From Novosphingobium piscinae (lineage in GTDB: Bacteria; Pseudomonadota; Alphaproteobacteria; Sphingomonadales; Sphingomonadaceae): a DNA stretch of 64,000 nt. The notes below the pieces were generated by a model, which made no database searches, was not told where the DNA came from, and saw only the letters and a program-made list of their open reading frames with translations. Of the stretch, positions 36,090 to 44,318 are shown piece by piece. The position numbers and the translations under genes were made by a program. Where the stretch lies: assembly GCF_014230355.1 (NCBI RefSeq), contig NZ_JACLAX010000001.1, positions 372,001-436,000 of the forward strand. Reading direction: 5' to 3'. How positions within the stretch are numbered: the first letter of the stretch is position 1; every line of letters begins with the position of its first letter.

Positions 36090-37060
36090 CGGCCGGTGCC
36101 GATCAGCACGTCGCCCGCCGCGGCGCCGGACAGGAGTTCGATCTTGCCGGGTTCAGCCGCCGGGGCGGTCTGCACCGGGACCTGGGCGGCGCTGCCGTCT
36201 TTCGCCAGCACCAGGACATAGTCGATGCCGTAGCGCGTGGTCACGAAGCCGGCCGGGACCAGCAGCGCCTTGCGGTGCCCCGTCTCGACCCTGGCGGCGA
36301 CGCGGCGGCCGATCAGCGTGCTATCGATGCCGGGCAGGTCGACATCGGCGCTGACCGTCCCGGCCTGCACCGATGGATAGACCTTGGTCACGCGGCCTTC
36401 GTTCAATCCTGCCGCGGTCACGCGCGATCCGGCGTGGACTCTGGTGGCGAGCGTTTCGGGCAAGTCGAGACGAACCACGGTGGGTCCGGCGGTGATCGTG
36501 GCAATCGCCATGCCGGGCGCAACGGGTGCCCCCGCCGGGATATCGGCGCGCAGCACGCGGCCGCTCGCCGGGGCGATCACGGCCCCCTGTCCGGCAACCG
36601 CGCCGACAGCCGCGTGCTGCGCCGTGGCCGAGGCGGCCATGGCCTCAGCCTGTTCGAGCCGGGCCTTGGCATAGACGCCGTTCTGGTAGAGGAACTTTAC
36701 CCGTGCGAGTTCGGCGCGGGCCTGCGCGGCCTGGGCCCTTACGGCGGCCGACTGGTAGCCGAGCTGGCTGTCGACCACGCGGCCGATCGCCTGCCCCTGG
36801 CGGACGATGTCTCCCTCGCGAACCGTCAGCGAGGCCAGAATGCCCGGAATTCGCGCAATGACCTGGGCTTGATCCACCGTGGTGATCTCTGCGCTGACCG
36901 CTTGCCAGTCGGCCGTGTCCTGCGCGACCAAAGTCAGCCGCGGCCCGGCCGGCGCCTTCGCCTCGGTCGCCGGACCGTCGATCGACTCGCTGCACCCCGC
37001 TAGCGGCAGGGTCAGCGCGCCGATCGCAGTGAGCAGCGGTTTGGTCCCACGCATGGCCAT
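36086..37060 (-). CDS. RND efflux periplasmic adaptor lipoprotein
   Basis: The 324-residue adaptor has a lipoprotein signal with lipobox LAGC (Cys at ~23). Its MFP halves are ARIPGILASLTVREGDIVRQGQAIGRV and APASGRVLRADIPAGAPVAPG, either side of a short alpha-hairpin. The hairpin is shorter than in AcrA-type adaptors. The stop overlaps the RND start by four bases. It starts 21 bases after the rhodanese gene. Confidence 0.9.
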   Translation of the reverse strand: MAMRGTKPLLTAIGALTLPLAGCSESIDGPATEAKAPAGPRLTLVAQDTADWQAVSAEITTVDQAQVIARIPGILASLTVREGDIVRQGQAIGRVVDSQLGYQSAAVRAQAAQARAELARVKFLYQNGVYAKARLEQAEAMAASATAQHAAVGAVAGQGAVIAPASGRVLRADIPAGAPVAPGMAIATITAGPTVVRLDLPETLATRVHAGSRVTAAGLNEGRVTKVYPSVQAGTVSADVDLPGIDSTLIGRRVAARVETGHRKALLVPAGFVTTRYGIDYVLVLAKDGSAAQVPVQTAPAAEPGKIELLSGAAAGDVLIGTGR

Positions 37061-37080
37061 CGATCCTCCCGATCAGCGCG

Positions 37081-37422
37081 TCAGCGGGCCACCGGCAGGC
37101 CGGCGGCCTGCCAGGCGTTGAACCCGCCCGCGACATGCGCGTCGACCGACGCCTGCGCGGCCTGGCACTTGTCGAGCGCCAGGCCTGAGCGCTTGCCGCC
37201 AAGACAGTTGAGGACAAGGGTCCTGTCACCGGCATCGGGCAGCCGCGAAGGCTGGAACGTCGACAGCGGCATGTTCACCGCGCCGGGAATGTGCCCGGCG
37301 GCGAACTCGTCGACCTCGCGAACATCGATAATCAGAACCTGATTCGCCGCGAGCATCGAGGCGAGGTCCGTTACGGCGATTTCGCGATGCTGGGGGCGGG
37401 TCTTGCCGAAGCCGAAAACCAT
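37081..37422 (-). CDS. Rhodanese-like domain protein (sulfurtransferase)
   Basis: The 113-residue single-domain rhodanese has the IDVREVDEFAAGHIPGAVN strand and the active Cys C73 in a six-residue loop CLGGKR. It should transfer sulfane sulfur in the cytoplasm. It is first in the operon with the RND pump and SqrR-like repressor and lies opposite the sulfide:quinone oxidoreductase. That fits handling of the persulfide made by that enzyme. A perfect TATAAT reads leftward at 37479-37474. Confidence 0.9.
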   Translation of the reverse strand: MVFGFGKTRPQHREIAVTDLASMLAANQVLIIDVREVDEFAAGHIPGAVNMPLSTFQPSRLPDAGDRTLVLNCLGGKRSGLALDKCQAAQASVDAHVAGGFNAWQAAGLPVAR

Positions 37423-37468
37423 GATCTGAGCCTTTCTTCGAGCGGTCCTGCGCGTAAATCAGGACGTT

Positions 37469-37510
37469 CTAACATTATAGCTTGCTCATATCGCACATCT
37501 CTTATATTAG
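37469..37510. promoter_or_regulatory. Divergent AT-rich promoter region of the sulfide cluster
   Basis: This AT-rich island lies in the 148-base gap between the rhodanese and sulfide:quinone oxidoreductase genes. CTAA at 37469 and TTAG at 37507-37510 bound it as loose inverted ends (CTAACATTATAG and CTTATATTAG). A perfect leftward TATAAT lies at 37479-37474 and a rightward TATTAG at 37505-37510, with TTGCTC 17 bases upstream. It is the natural binding place for the SqrR-like repressor; no published consensus match is claimed. Confidence 0.45.
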
Positions 37511-37570
37511 TCAAGCCGGATGGAGCGGCGGCCGATGCGTTGCTCCATCCACACAGGGGAGACGCACGCC

Positions 37571-38851
37571 ATGCCAATGCCGAAGATCATCGTCCTGGGG
37601 GCCGGGCTCGGCGGCACGATCGCCGCCTACGAGATCCGCGATGCCGTCAAGGGCAAGGCCGAGGTCATGGTGGTCAACGATCAGGACGACTACTGGTTCG
37701 TCCCCAGCAACCCTTGGGTGGCAGTTCGCTGGCGCGAGCCCGAGGCGATCAAGGTCCACCTCCCGCCGATCATGAAGCGCAAGGGCATCGGGTTTACGTC
37801 GATCGGCGCCAGGCGCGTCCACCCCGCCGAGAACCGTGTGGAGCTCAACGACGGCACTTCGCTGGCCTACGACTACCTGGTCATCGCCACCGGGCCAGAG
37901 CTGGCCTTCGACGAGATCGAGGGCCTGGGGCCCGATGGCTACACCCAGTCGGTCTGCCGCACCGATCACGCCGTTCATGCGGCCGATGCCTTCGACCGCT
38001 TTTGCCAGGCCCCCAAGCCGATCGTGATCGGCGCGGCGCAGGGCGCCTCGTGCTATGGCCCGGCCTACGAGTTCGCGCTGATCCTCGACACCGAGCTACG
38101 TCGCCGCAAGATCCGCGATCGCGTGCCGATGACCTATGTCAGCCCCGAACCCTACGTCGGCCACCTGGGCCTCGACGGGGTTGGCGATACCAAGGCCCTG
38201 CTCGAAAGCGAACTGCGCAACCGCCACATCAAGTGGATCACCAGTGCCCGGATCACCCGGGTAGAGGACGGGACGATGCACATCGAGGAGGTCGCGGAAG
38301 GCGGGACCGTGACGGCCAGCCATGCCCTGCCCTTCGGCTATTCGATGATCCTCCCCGCGTTTCGCGGCGTCTCCGCGGTCCATGGGATCGAGGGGCTGAC
38401 CAACCCGCGCGGCTTCATCCTGGCTGACAAGCACCAGCGCAACCCGACCTTCCGCAACGTCTATTCGCTGGGTGTCTGTGTTGCGATCCCGCCCGTTGGC
38501 CCCACCCCGGTGCCGGTTGGCGTGCCCAAGACCGGGTTCATGATCGAATCGATGGTCACCGCGATCGCGCACAATCTCGCGCTTGAACTGGCCGGCAAGG
38601 AGCCTGAGGAAGAGGCCACCTGGAATGCGGTGTGCCTGGCCGACTTCGGCGATGGCGGCGTCGCCTTCGTGGCGCAACCCCAGATCCCGCCGCGCAACCT
38701 CAACTGGTCTTCCAGCGGCAAATGGGTGCACCTCGCGAAGATCGGGTTCGAGAAATACTTCCTCCACAAGGTCCGGCGCGGAACCAGCGAGCCCTTCTAC
38801 GAGAAGCTCGCCATGCACGCGCTCGGGATCCGCAAGCTGCGTTTCAAATAA
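37571..38851 (+). CDS. sqr: Sulfide:quinone oxidoreductase (type I-like)
   Basis: ATG 37571 follows GGGGAG; an upstream in-frame start lacks a site. The 426-residue flavoprotein has the FAD motif VLGAGLGGTIAAYE. All three cysteines of Acidithiobacillus SQR are kept: C129 (QSVCRTDH), C161 (GASCYGPAYE) and C355 (TWNAVCLADFGD). The MPKTGFMIESM-like quinone-site region (VPKTGFMIESMV) is also present. It oxidises sulfide to polysulfide and reduces ubiquinone at the membrane. It heads the operon that ends with a bd-type quinol oxidase. Confidence 0.95.
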   Translation: MPMPKIIVLGAGLGGTIAAYEIRDAVKGKAEVMVVNDQDDYWFVPSNPWVAVRWREPEAIKVHLPPIMKRKGIGFTSIGARRVHPAENRVELNDGTSLAYDYLVIATGPELAFDEIEGLGPDGYTQSVCRTDHAVHAADAFDRFCQAPKPIVIGAAQGASCYGPAYEFALILDTELRRRKIRDRVPMTYVSPEPYVGHLGLDGVGDTKALLESELRNRHIKWITSARITRVEDGTMHIEEVAEGGTVTASHALPFGYSMILPAFRGVSAVHGIEGLTNPRGFILADKHQRNPTFRNVYSLGVCVAIPPVGPTPVPVGVPKTGFMIESMVTAIAHNLALELAGKEPEEEATWNAVCLADFGDGGVAFVAQPQIPPRNLNWSSSGKWVHLAKIGFEKYFLHKVRRGTSEPFYEKLAMHALGIRKLRFK

Positions 38852-38863
38852 GGAGTGACTGAC

Positions 38864-39067
38864 ATGACCCTCGATTCTGCCGTGCTGCGCTTTGCCGGCG
38901 TCGTTGTCCTCGTGAGCCTTCTGCTCGCCCACTACGTCCACCCGAATTGGGTCTGGCTGACCGTGTTTGTCGGTGTGAACCTGGTCCAGACCAGCTTCAC
39001 CGGATTTTGCCCCGCAGCGATGATCTTCAAGAAGCTGGGCGTGCGGACAGGCAGCGCTTTCCACTGA
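38864..39067 (+). CDS. DUF2892 family membrane protein
   Basis: The 67-residue protein starts at ATG 38864, eight bases after AAGGAG. It has two hydrophobic segments (about 11-27 and 29-46) around the WVWLTVFVGVNLVQTSFTGFCPA signature of DUF2892. Such domains are often fused or adjacent to rhodaneses (as in YgaP) and are thought to help sulfur handling at the membrane. It sits between the sulfide:quinone oxidoreductase and the TolC-family gene. Confidence 0.88.
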   Translation: MTLDSAVLRFAGVVVLVSLLLAHYVHPNWVWLTVFVGVNLVQTSFTGFCPAAMIFKKLGVRTGSAFH

Positions 39068-39084
39068 TCTGACCGAGACCGGAT

Positions 39085-40356
39085 ATGCGCCGCCTGCACT
39101 CTACCCTGCTGAGCTTGTCCTGCGTGCTGGCCGTGACCTCGGCTCCGGCCAGCGCGCAGGAACTGGCCGTCGTCATCGCCGATGCTTTGGCTCACGCCCC
39201 CCTGCTGGAGGCAGCGCAGGCTGGCGAGGCGGCGGCGCGGGCGCGGTTCGATCGCGCCAAGGCCGAGCGCAATCCGCTGCTGCGGGTCGAGGGGTCGGTT
39301 GGCACGGGGCGCATCGACAACGGGCGGTTTTTCGGGATTGCCCCGGCAAGCGTAACCCCCCTGACCGTGCAAGCCACGACCGAAATGCCGCTCTATACGG
39401 GCGGCCGGCTCTCCGCCGCGATCGCCCAGGCCGGGAGCGGCGCCGAGATGGCGCGGTTCGGGACCGAACAGGCACGGCTTCAGACCATCGTTCAGGCCGT
39501 CAGCGGCTATGCCGAGCTGCTGACGGCCCGCAAGCTCGAGGCGCGGTTCGGCCAACTGGTGAACGAACTTGCCGAGGTCGAGCGGCAAGCGGGCCTCCGC
39601 TTCAAGGTGGGCGACATTGCCCGTTCTGACCTGGCCCAGGCGCAGGCGCGGAAGGCCGAGGCCATGGCCGGCTTGGCACAGGCGCAGGGTCGCCGACAGT
39701 CCGCCGAGGCCGCCTTTCTCCGGCTGACCGGAAAGCCGGCCGAAGAGCTGGCTCCGCTGCCCCCCATTCTCTTGACGCCGCCGACGATCGATGAGGCGCT
39801 GGACCGCGCGCGCCAGAGCAACCCCGCGCTGCGTCAGGCACGCGCCGCAACCGAAGCCGCCAAGGCCGCCGAGCGCGGCGCCAGAGCCGAAGCCAGGCCG
39901 ACGGTTGGCGCCTTCGCCGAAGCCGCCCATGTCCGCGACCAGTTCTTCTCGGGCTACAAGGCCGACTCGGTCGCCGTGGGCCTGCGGGGCCGGTGGACGC
40001 TGTTCAGCGGCGGCCGGATCGCCGCACGCACCCGCGAGGCCAGCGCAGATTTGGACGCTGCACAGGCCATGGTACGACAAGCTGATCACATGCTCGAAGG
40101 GCTGGTGATCGACGCCTGGCAAAGTGTGATCACCGCGCGCCGCATGGTCGACGCCTCGCGCCTCCGTCTGGCAGCGGCCAGCGAAGCGCTGCGCGACACC
40201 CAGCTTGAGGCCAAAGTGGGAGCCAAGCCCATGCTGGCCGTGCTCGACGCCGAACGCGAAGCCATCGAAGCCGAGGCAGCGCTGGCCGAGAGCGAGGGGC
40301 GCCAGACCGTCGCAGCGTGGCAGCTCAACGCCTTGACCGGCTCGCTGCCCAACTAG
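39085..40356 (+). CDS. TolC-family outer membrane efflux protein
   Basis: The 423-residue protein has a cleavable signal (MRRLHSTLLSLSCVLAVTSAPASAQ) and two TolC repeats rich in Ala/Glu helices (AEVERQAGLRFKVGDIARSD and AKVGAKPMLAVLDAEREA). It lacks a lipobox, unlike the two NodT proteins in the window. The RND adaptor and permease on the divergent operon lack a duct of their own, so it probably completes that pump. It begins 17 bases after the DUF2892 gene. Confidence 0.88.
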   Translation: MRRLHSTLLSLSCVLAVTSAPASAQELAVVIADALAHAPLLEAAQAGEAAARARFDRAKAERNPLLRVEGSVGTGRIDNGRFFGIAPASVTPLTVQATTEMPLYTGGRLSAAIAQAGSGAEMARFGTEQARLQTIVQAVSGYAELLTARKLEARFGQLVNELAEVERQAGLRFKVGDIARSDLAQAQARKAEAMAGLAQAQGRRQSAEAAFLRLTGKPAEELAPLPPILLTPPTIDEALDRARQSNPALRQARAATEAAKAAERGARAEARPTVGAFAEAAHVRDQFFSGYKADSVAVGLRGRWTLFSGGRIAARTREASADLDAAQAMVRQADHMLEGLVIDAWQSVITARRMVDASRLRLAAASEALRDTQLEAKVGAKPMLAVLDAEREAIEAEAALAESEGRQTVAAWQLNALTGSLPN

Positions 40357-40381
40357 GCTTTGCCCATGAAGGAACCGAACC

Positions 40382-40738
40382 ATGCACAAGGACTGGCCCG
40401 CGTTGGCGCGCGAACTGGCCGGCGCGATCAAGGAGGTGCGGCTCGGCACGCCCGAGGTGATGACGGCCTTCTCCACCATGGCGCAGGCCGCAACCACCGG
40501 GGGGGCGCTCGACACCAGGACCAAGGAGCTGATCGCGCTGGCCATCTCCGTTGCCATTCGCTGCGATGGGTGTGTCGCTTTCCATGCCCAGGCCGCCGCC
40601 AAGCACGGTGCCACCCGCACCGAAGTGATGGAGACCATGGGTATGGCGCTCTACATGGGTGCCGGCCCAAGCCTTATGTACGCGGCCCAAGCGGTCGAGG
40701 CCTATGACCAGTTCGCAGCAGCTGCGACCGCAATCTGA
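40382..40738 (+). CDS. AhpD-like carboxymuconolactone decarboxylase family protein
   Basis: The 118-residue all-helical protein has the AhpD signature C61-DG-C64-VAF-H68 (CxxCxxxH), which supports thiol peroxidase or disulfide reductase activity rather than decarboxylation. It follows the TolC-family gene by 25 bases in a sulfide-oxidation cluster, so it may act on persulfide or thiol oxidation products. AAGGA precedes ATG 40382. Confidence 0.88.
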   Translation: MHKDWPALARELAGAIKEVRLGTPEVMTAFSTMAQAATTGGALDTRTKELIALAISVAIRCDGCVAFHAQAAAKHGATRTEVMETMGMALYMGAGPSLMYAAQAVEAYDQFAAAATAI

Positions 40739-40859
40739 GCCAGCGGGACCAAGTCCGTGCGCGTTGCGCTGCACGCGCCGAGACATGCAGACAACGACAT
40801 TGCAAACACCTGATCCGGGGTTCAACGTCACCGGATAACGCGAATGGAGAGCATTGGTC

Positions 40860-42254
40860 ATGGACGCCCTGATCCTAGCGCGGGCTCAGTTCGCTTTCAC
40901 AGTGAGTTTTCACTTCCTCCTGCCAGCCTTTTCGATCGGTCTGGCCAGCTATCTCGCCGTGCTTGAAGGACTGTGGCTGCGCACCGGCCGTGGAGTCTAT
41001 GCCAACCTATACCGCTATTGGCTGAAGATCTTCGCCGTGGTCTTTGCCATGGGCGTGGTTTCGGGGCTGGTTATGTCCTACGAATTCGGCACCAACTGGT
41101 CGGTCTTCAGCGACAAGGCCGGGCCGGTGATCGGACCCCTGATGGCCTATGAGGTGCTGACGGCTTTTTTCCTGGAGGCCGGGTTCCTGGGCGTGATGCT
41201 GTTCGGGATCAACAAGGTGGGCAAGGGCCTGCATTTTGTCGCCACTCTGGCCGTGGCCGTCGGAACATTCATTTCCGCGTTCTGGATCCTTTCGGTGAAC
41301 AGCTGGATGCAGACGCCCGTCGGCTATGAGATTGGCGCCAATGGCCAGTTCCTCCCCGGTTCGAGCTGGACCGCGATCATCTTCAACCCCAGCTTCCCCT
41401 ATCGCCTGGTCCACACGGTCATTGCCGCCTACCTGACGACCGCCTTCGCTGTTGGCGCAGTCGGGGCATGGCACCTGCTCAAGGACCGCGCCAACCCCGG
41501 CGCGCGCACGATGTTCTCAATGGCGATGTGGATGGCGGCCATTGTTGCGCCGATCCAGATTGCCGCGGGCGATGCCCACGGGCTCAACACCCTGGAGCAC
41601 CAGCCCGCCAAAGTCATGGCCATGGAGGGGCACTTCCAGAGCCATCCGCACGGCGCGCCGCTGATTCTGTTTGGCTGGCCCGACCAGGCCGCCCAGACGG
41701 TCCGGGGCACGATCGAGATCCCCAAGGCCTCGTCGCTGATCCTCAAGCATGATCCCGATGCAGCCCTGATGGGGCTCGACACCATCCCCGGGGCTGACCA
41801 GCCACCGGTAGCCATCGTGTTCTGGGCGTTCCGGATTATGGTTGGGCTAGGCTTTGCCATGGCAGGGTTGGGGCTGTGGACCCTGATTGCCCGGCTGCGC
41901 GGCCGGCTTTACGACAGCCCCCTGCTCCACCGTGCGGCCTTGGCCATGGGCCCGGCCGGGTTCATCGCTGTGCTGGCGGGTTGGACCGTCACCGAGGTCG
42001 GCCGCCAGCCCTTCACCGTCTATGGGCTTTTGCGAACGGCGGACAGCGCGGCGCCGCTTGCTGCACCCGCCGTGGCGGCATCGCTGGCGGCCTTCGCCGT
42101 GGTCTACTTCACGGTGTTCGGCGCAGGGTTCTGGTATGTCGTCAAGCTGATGGGCCACGCCCCGCACGCCGGCGAATCCGGGCTAGACGGCGCGCCAATC
42201 CGCACCGCCGGAATTACCCCGGCACCCGCCCTTACCGAGGGAGAGCCGGCATGA
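40860..42254 (+). CDS. cydA: Cytochrome bd-type (CIO) ubiquinol oxidase subunit I
   Basis: ATG 40860 follows GGAGAG at eight bases; a TTG two codons upstream is less likely. The 464-residue multi-spanning protein has H18 (heme ligand, near the N terminus), the EHQPAKVMAMEGHF quinol-site stretch and TEVGRQPFTVYG (GRQP motif). The Q-loop is short, as in cyanide-insensitive oxidases (CioA). It transfers electrons from ubiquinol to O2. bd oxidases resist sulfide, which fits the sulfide cluster. Its stop overlaps subunit II as ATGA. Confidence 0.94.
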   Translation: MDALILARAQFAFTVSFHFLLPAFSIGLASYLAVLEGLWLRTGRGVYANLYRYWLKIFAVVFAMGVVSGLVMSYEFGTNWSVFSDKAGPVIGPLMAYEVLTAFFLEAGFLGVMLFGINKVGKGLHFVATLAVAVGTFISAFWILSVNSWMQTPVGYEIGANGQFLPGSSWTAIIFNPSFPYRLVHTVIAAYLTTAFAVGAVGAWHLLKDRANPGARTMFSMAMWMAAIVAPIQIAAGDAHGLNTLEHQPAKVMAMEGHFQSHPHGAPLILFGWPDQAAQTVRGTIEIPKASSLILKHDPDAALMGLDTIPGADQPPVAIVFWAFRIMVGLGFAMAGLGLWTLIARLRGRLYDSPLLHRAALAMGPAGFIAVLAGWTVTEVGRQPFTVYGLLRTADSAAPLAAPAVAASLAAFAVVYFTVFGAGFWYVVKLMGHAPHAGESGLDGAPIRTAGITPAPALTEGEPA

Positions 42255-43249
42255 TCGATCTCACGGTCATCTGGGCGCTGATCATCGGCTTTGCGATCGT
42301 GGCCTATGTCGTGATGGACGGGTTCGACCTTGGCATCGGCATCCTGTTTCCGGGATTGGACGTTGGTCCCGAGCGCGACACGGCGATGAATTCGATCGCC
42401 CCGGTGTGGGACGGCAACGAGACCTGGCTGGTGCTGGGTGGCGGCGGGCTGCTCGCGGCCTTTCCACTGGCCTATTCGATCATCCTCCCCGCGCTCTACG
42501 CGCCGATCATCGCGATGCTGCTCGCGCTGGTGCTGCGCGGTGTGGCCTTCGAATTCCGCTGGCGCGATCCACGCCACCGCGCCTTCTGGGACCGTGCGTT
42601 CCACACCGGGTCGCTGGTGGCCACCGTCGCGCAGGGCATTGCGCTGGGCGCCTTGCTCCAGGGTATTCGCGTGGAAGGCCGCGCCTATGCCGGGGGCTGG
42701 TGGGACTGGCTGACCCCGTTCTCCCTGCTCACTGGGGCCGGAATGGTGGCAGGCTACGCGCTGCTGGGATCTTGCTGGCTGGTGTGGAAGACCGAGGGCT
42801 CGCTGCAGGACAAGGCCTATGCCCGCGCGCGCGCCGCCGCCGTCCTGCTACTCGCCGCACTGGGTGCAGTCAGCATCGCGACTCTCGGGCTTGAGGCGAA
42901 GTACCACCAGCGCTGGCTGGCCTTTCCGGGTATTCTGGCAACCGCACAGGTCCCGCTGGCGACCGGGGTGGTCAGCGTGTTGTTCTTCCGCGCACTGGCC
43001 GCCCGTCGTGAAGCGCTGCCCTTCTTCCTGGCCTTGGCGCTGTTCGGGCTGGCCATCACCGGCCTGGGCATCTCGATCTGGCCCGACGTAATCCCGACCC
43101 GGGTCACCATCTGGGAAGCTGCCGCGCCGGAACGCAGCCAGTGGTTCATGCTGGTTGGGGCCGGCGTGATGGTCCCGATCATCCTGGCCTACACTGGATG
43201 GGCCTATTGGGTGTTCCGCGGCAAGGTCGGCCATGAGGGTTATCATTGA
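42251..43249 (+). CDS. cydB: Cytochrome bd-type (CIO) ubiquinol oxidase subunit II
   Basis: The 332-residue protein starts at ATG 42251, overlapping the subunit I stop. It has the CydB opening VVMDGFDLGIGIL and WDGNETWLVLGGGGLLAAFP, and about eight membrane helices. It pairs with subunit I to build the oxidase. Its own stop overlaps the start of the 35-residue DUF2474 peptide (TGATG), giving one coupled three-gene unit. Confidence 0.94.
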   Translation: MIDLTVIWALIIGFAIVAYVVMDGFDLGIGILFPGLDVGPERDTAMNSIAPVWDGNETWLVLGGGGLLAAFPLAYSIILPALYAPIIAMLLALVLRGVAFEFRWRDPRHRAFWDRAFHTGSLVATVAQGIALGALLQGIRVEGRAYAGGWWDWLTPFSLLTGAGMVAGYALLGSCWLVWKTEGSLQDKAYARARAAAVLLLAALGAVSIATLGLEAKYHQRWLAFPGILATAQVPLATGVVSVLFFRALAARREALPFFLALALFGLAITGLGISIWPDVIPTRVTIWEAAAPERSQWFMLVGAGVMVPIILAYTGWAYWVFRGKVGHEGYH

Positions 43250-43356
43250 TGGCAGCCCCGCGGCTCAAGCAATGGCTGTGGTTTGTTGGGCTGTGGGCTG
43301 GCAGCGTAACCGCGCTGGGGATCGTTGCCGGTGCGTTGCGCGCGGTGCTCAGGTAA
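43249..43356 (+). CDS. DUF2474 small membrane peptide of the bd oxidase
   Basis: This 35-residue peptide begins at ATG 43249 inside the TGATG overlap with the subunit II stop. It starts MAAPRLKQWLWFVGLW and ends in a single membrane helix (VTALGIVAGALRAVL). Position and composition match DUF2474 (CioX/CydX-like), small subunits found with CIO-type oxidases. Coding of so short a frame rests on position, family resemblance and translational coupling. Confidence 0.82.
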   Translation: MAAPRLKQWLWFVGLWAGSVTALGIVAGALRAVLR

Positions 43357-43528
43357 CCGTAAGCCAAGGCTGGCGATCAGTTCATCGCGATTGAGACCCG
43401 ATGCTGCCGACAGGTTTCGGTGTGAGCTGACCTTCAATTCCTTGCGGCAGACTGTCCTGAACCGGGCGATCGCTTCCCGGATCCGGTATTCCAAGCGTTC
43501 CAGTCCCAGCCAGCCCCGTCGCAGCGGC

Positions 43529-44170
43529 TCAGCGTGCCTTGTAGGCCCGCAGGAACACCGCGGTTCCATGGCTGACCCGCTGGTCCACATCGGCCTGGTC
43601 CAGGCCGCCGCGAACACCGAACTTCAGTTCCACATCGACCAGGCCCTTCCATAGCGCCATCAGGTCCTCGGCGGCGATGGCCGCATCGGCGAAGCTGATC
43701 TCACCGGCGATACGTCCTTGCTCAAGCAGCTCCGCCAATTGGATGCGCGAGAGCCCCGGACCTGAGGCGTAGAACCGGTGCGCCATCTCGGGCTGATGCG
43801 CGATCTCGAGAGGAAGCATGCGGTCCAGCGCCACGTGATGCGATGCGAACAGGAACATCAGGAGGCTGCGACCGAAGGCGTTGAGCCGGATTTCCAGCGT
43901 GCCGTTGCTCTCAGCAGGCCCGGCAGGGACGGCGCTGGCAATCTGCTCGGCCTGCTCCTTGACTACTGCCTCGAACAGCGTCTCCTTGTCGGTGAAGCGG
44001 TTGTAAACGGTGACCTTCGACACGCCGGCGCGCGCAGCGATCTGTTCGATTGTCGCTGCGTTGAAGCCCTGCTCGAGGAAGATGCCGAGGGCAGCCTCCA
44101 TGATGGCGGCATGTTTGGCCGGATCGGGTGGCCGTCCCGCCCGGGCCTTGCGTGGTGCCGTGTCCGTCAT
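43529..44170 (-). CDS. TetR/AcrR family transcriptional regulator
   Basis: The 213-residue protein has the TetR helix-turn-helix TIEQIAARAGVSKVTVYNRFTDKETLF (about 39-66) and an AcrR-like C-terminal domain. GGAGAG precedes ATG 44170. It is divergent from the DevC/DevA/HlyD/NodT exporter operon and probably represses it through the ACGTTGACGT element at 44231-44240. Confidence 0.9.
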   Translation of the reverse strand: MTDTAPRKARAGRPPDPAKHAAIMEAALGIFLEQGFNAATIEQIAARAGVSKVTVYNRFTDKETLFEAVVKEQAEQIASAVPAGPAESNGTLEIRLNAFGRSLLMFLFASHHVALDRMLPLEIAHQPEMAHRFYASGPGLSRIQLAELLEQGRIAGEISFADAAIAAEDLMALWKGLVDVELKFGVRGGLDQADVDQRVSHGTAVFLRAYKAR

Positions 44171-44230
44171 GCTCTCCGCCCGGTGATGGCCCTGCCCAAA
44201 GGGTCAGGTTCGGCGCAAGTCAATAACTTT

Positions 44231-44261
44231 ACGTTGACGTTCATTAATTAGCCCATATTTT
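44231..44261 (+). promoter_or_regulatory. Exporter promoter with candidate TetR operator
   Basis: TTGACG (44234-44239) and TATTTT (44256-44261) are spaced 16 bases and could be the -35/-10 of the exporter operon. ACGTTGACGT (44231-44240), two palindromic ACGT boxes around TG, overlaps the -35 element. This resembles TetR-type operators next to efflux genes and lies between the divergent tetR and exporter genes. Confidence 0.45.
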
Positions 44262-44318
44262 GAACGCGAGCGTACAGCATGATTCGCCGTGCGCCAACCG
44301 TCCCAAAGGGTTTCTCCG

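Noticed and set aside
34194..36221. A 675-codon + strand frame opposite the RND permease
   Set aside because: It is very rich in His, Arg, Gln and Asp, typical of an antisense shadow of a membrane protein.
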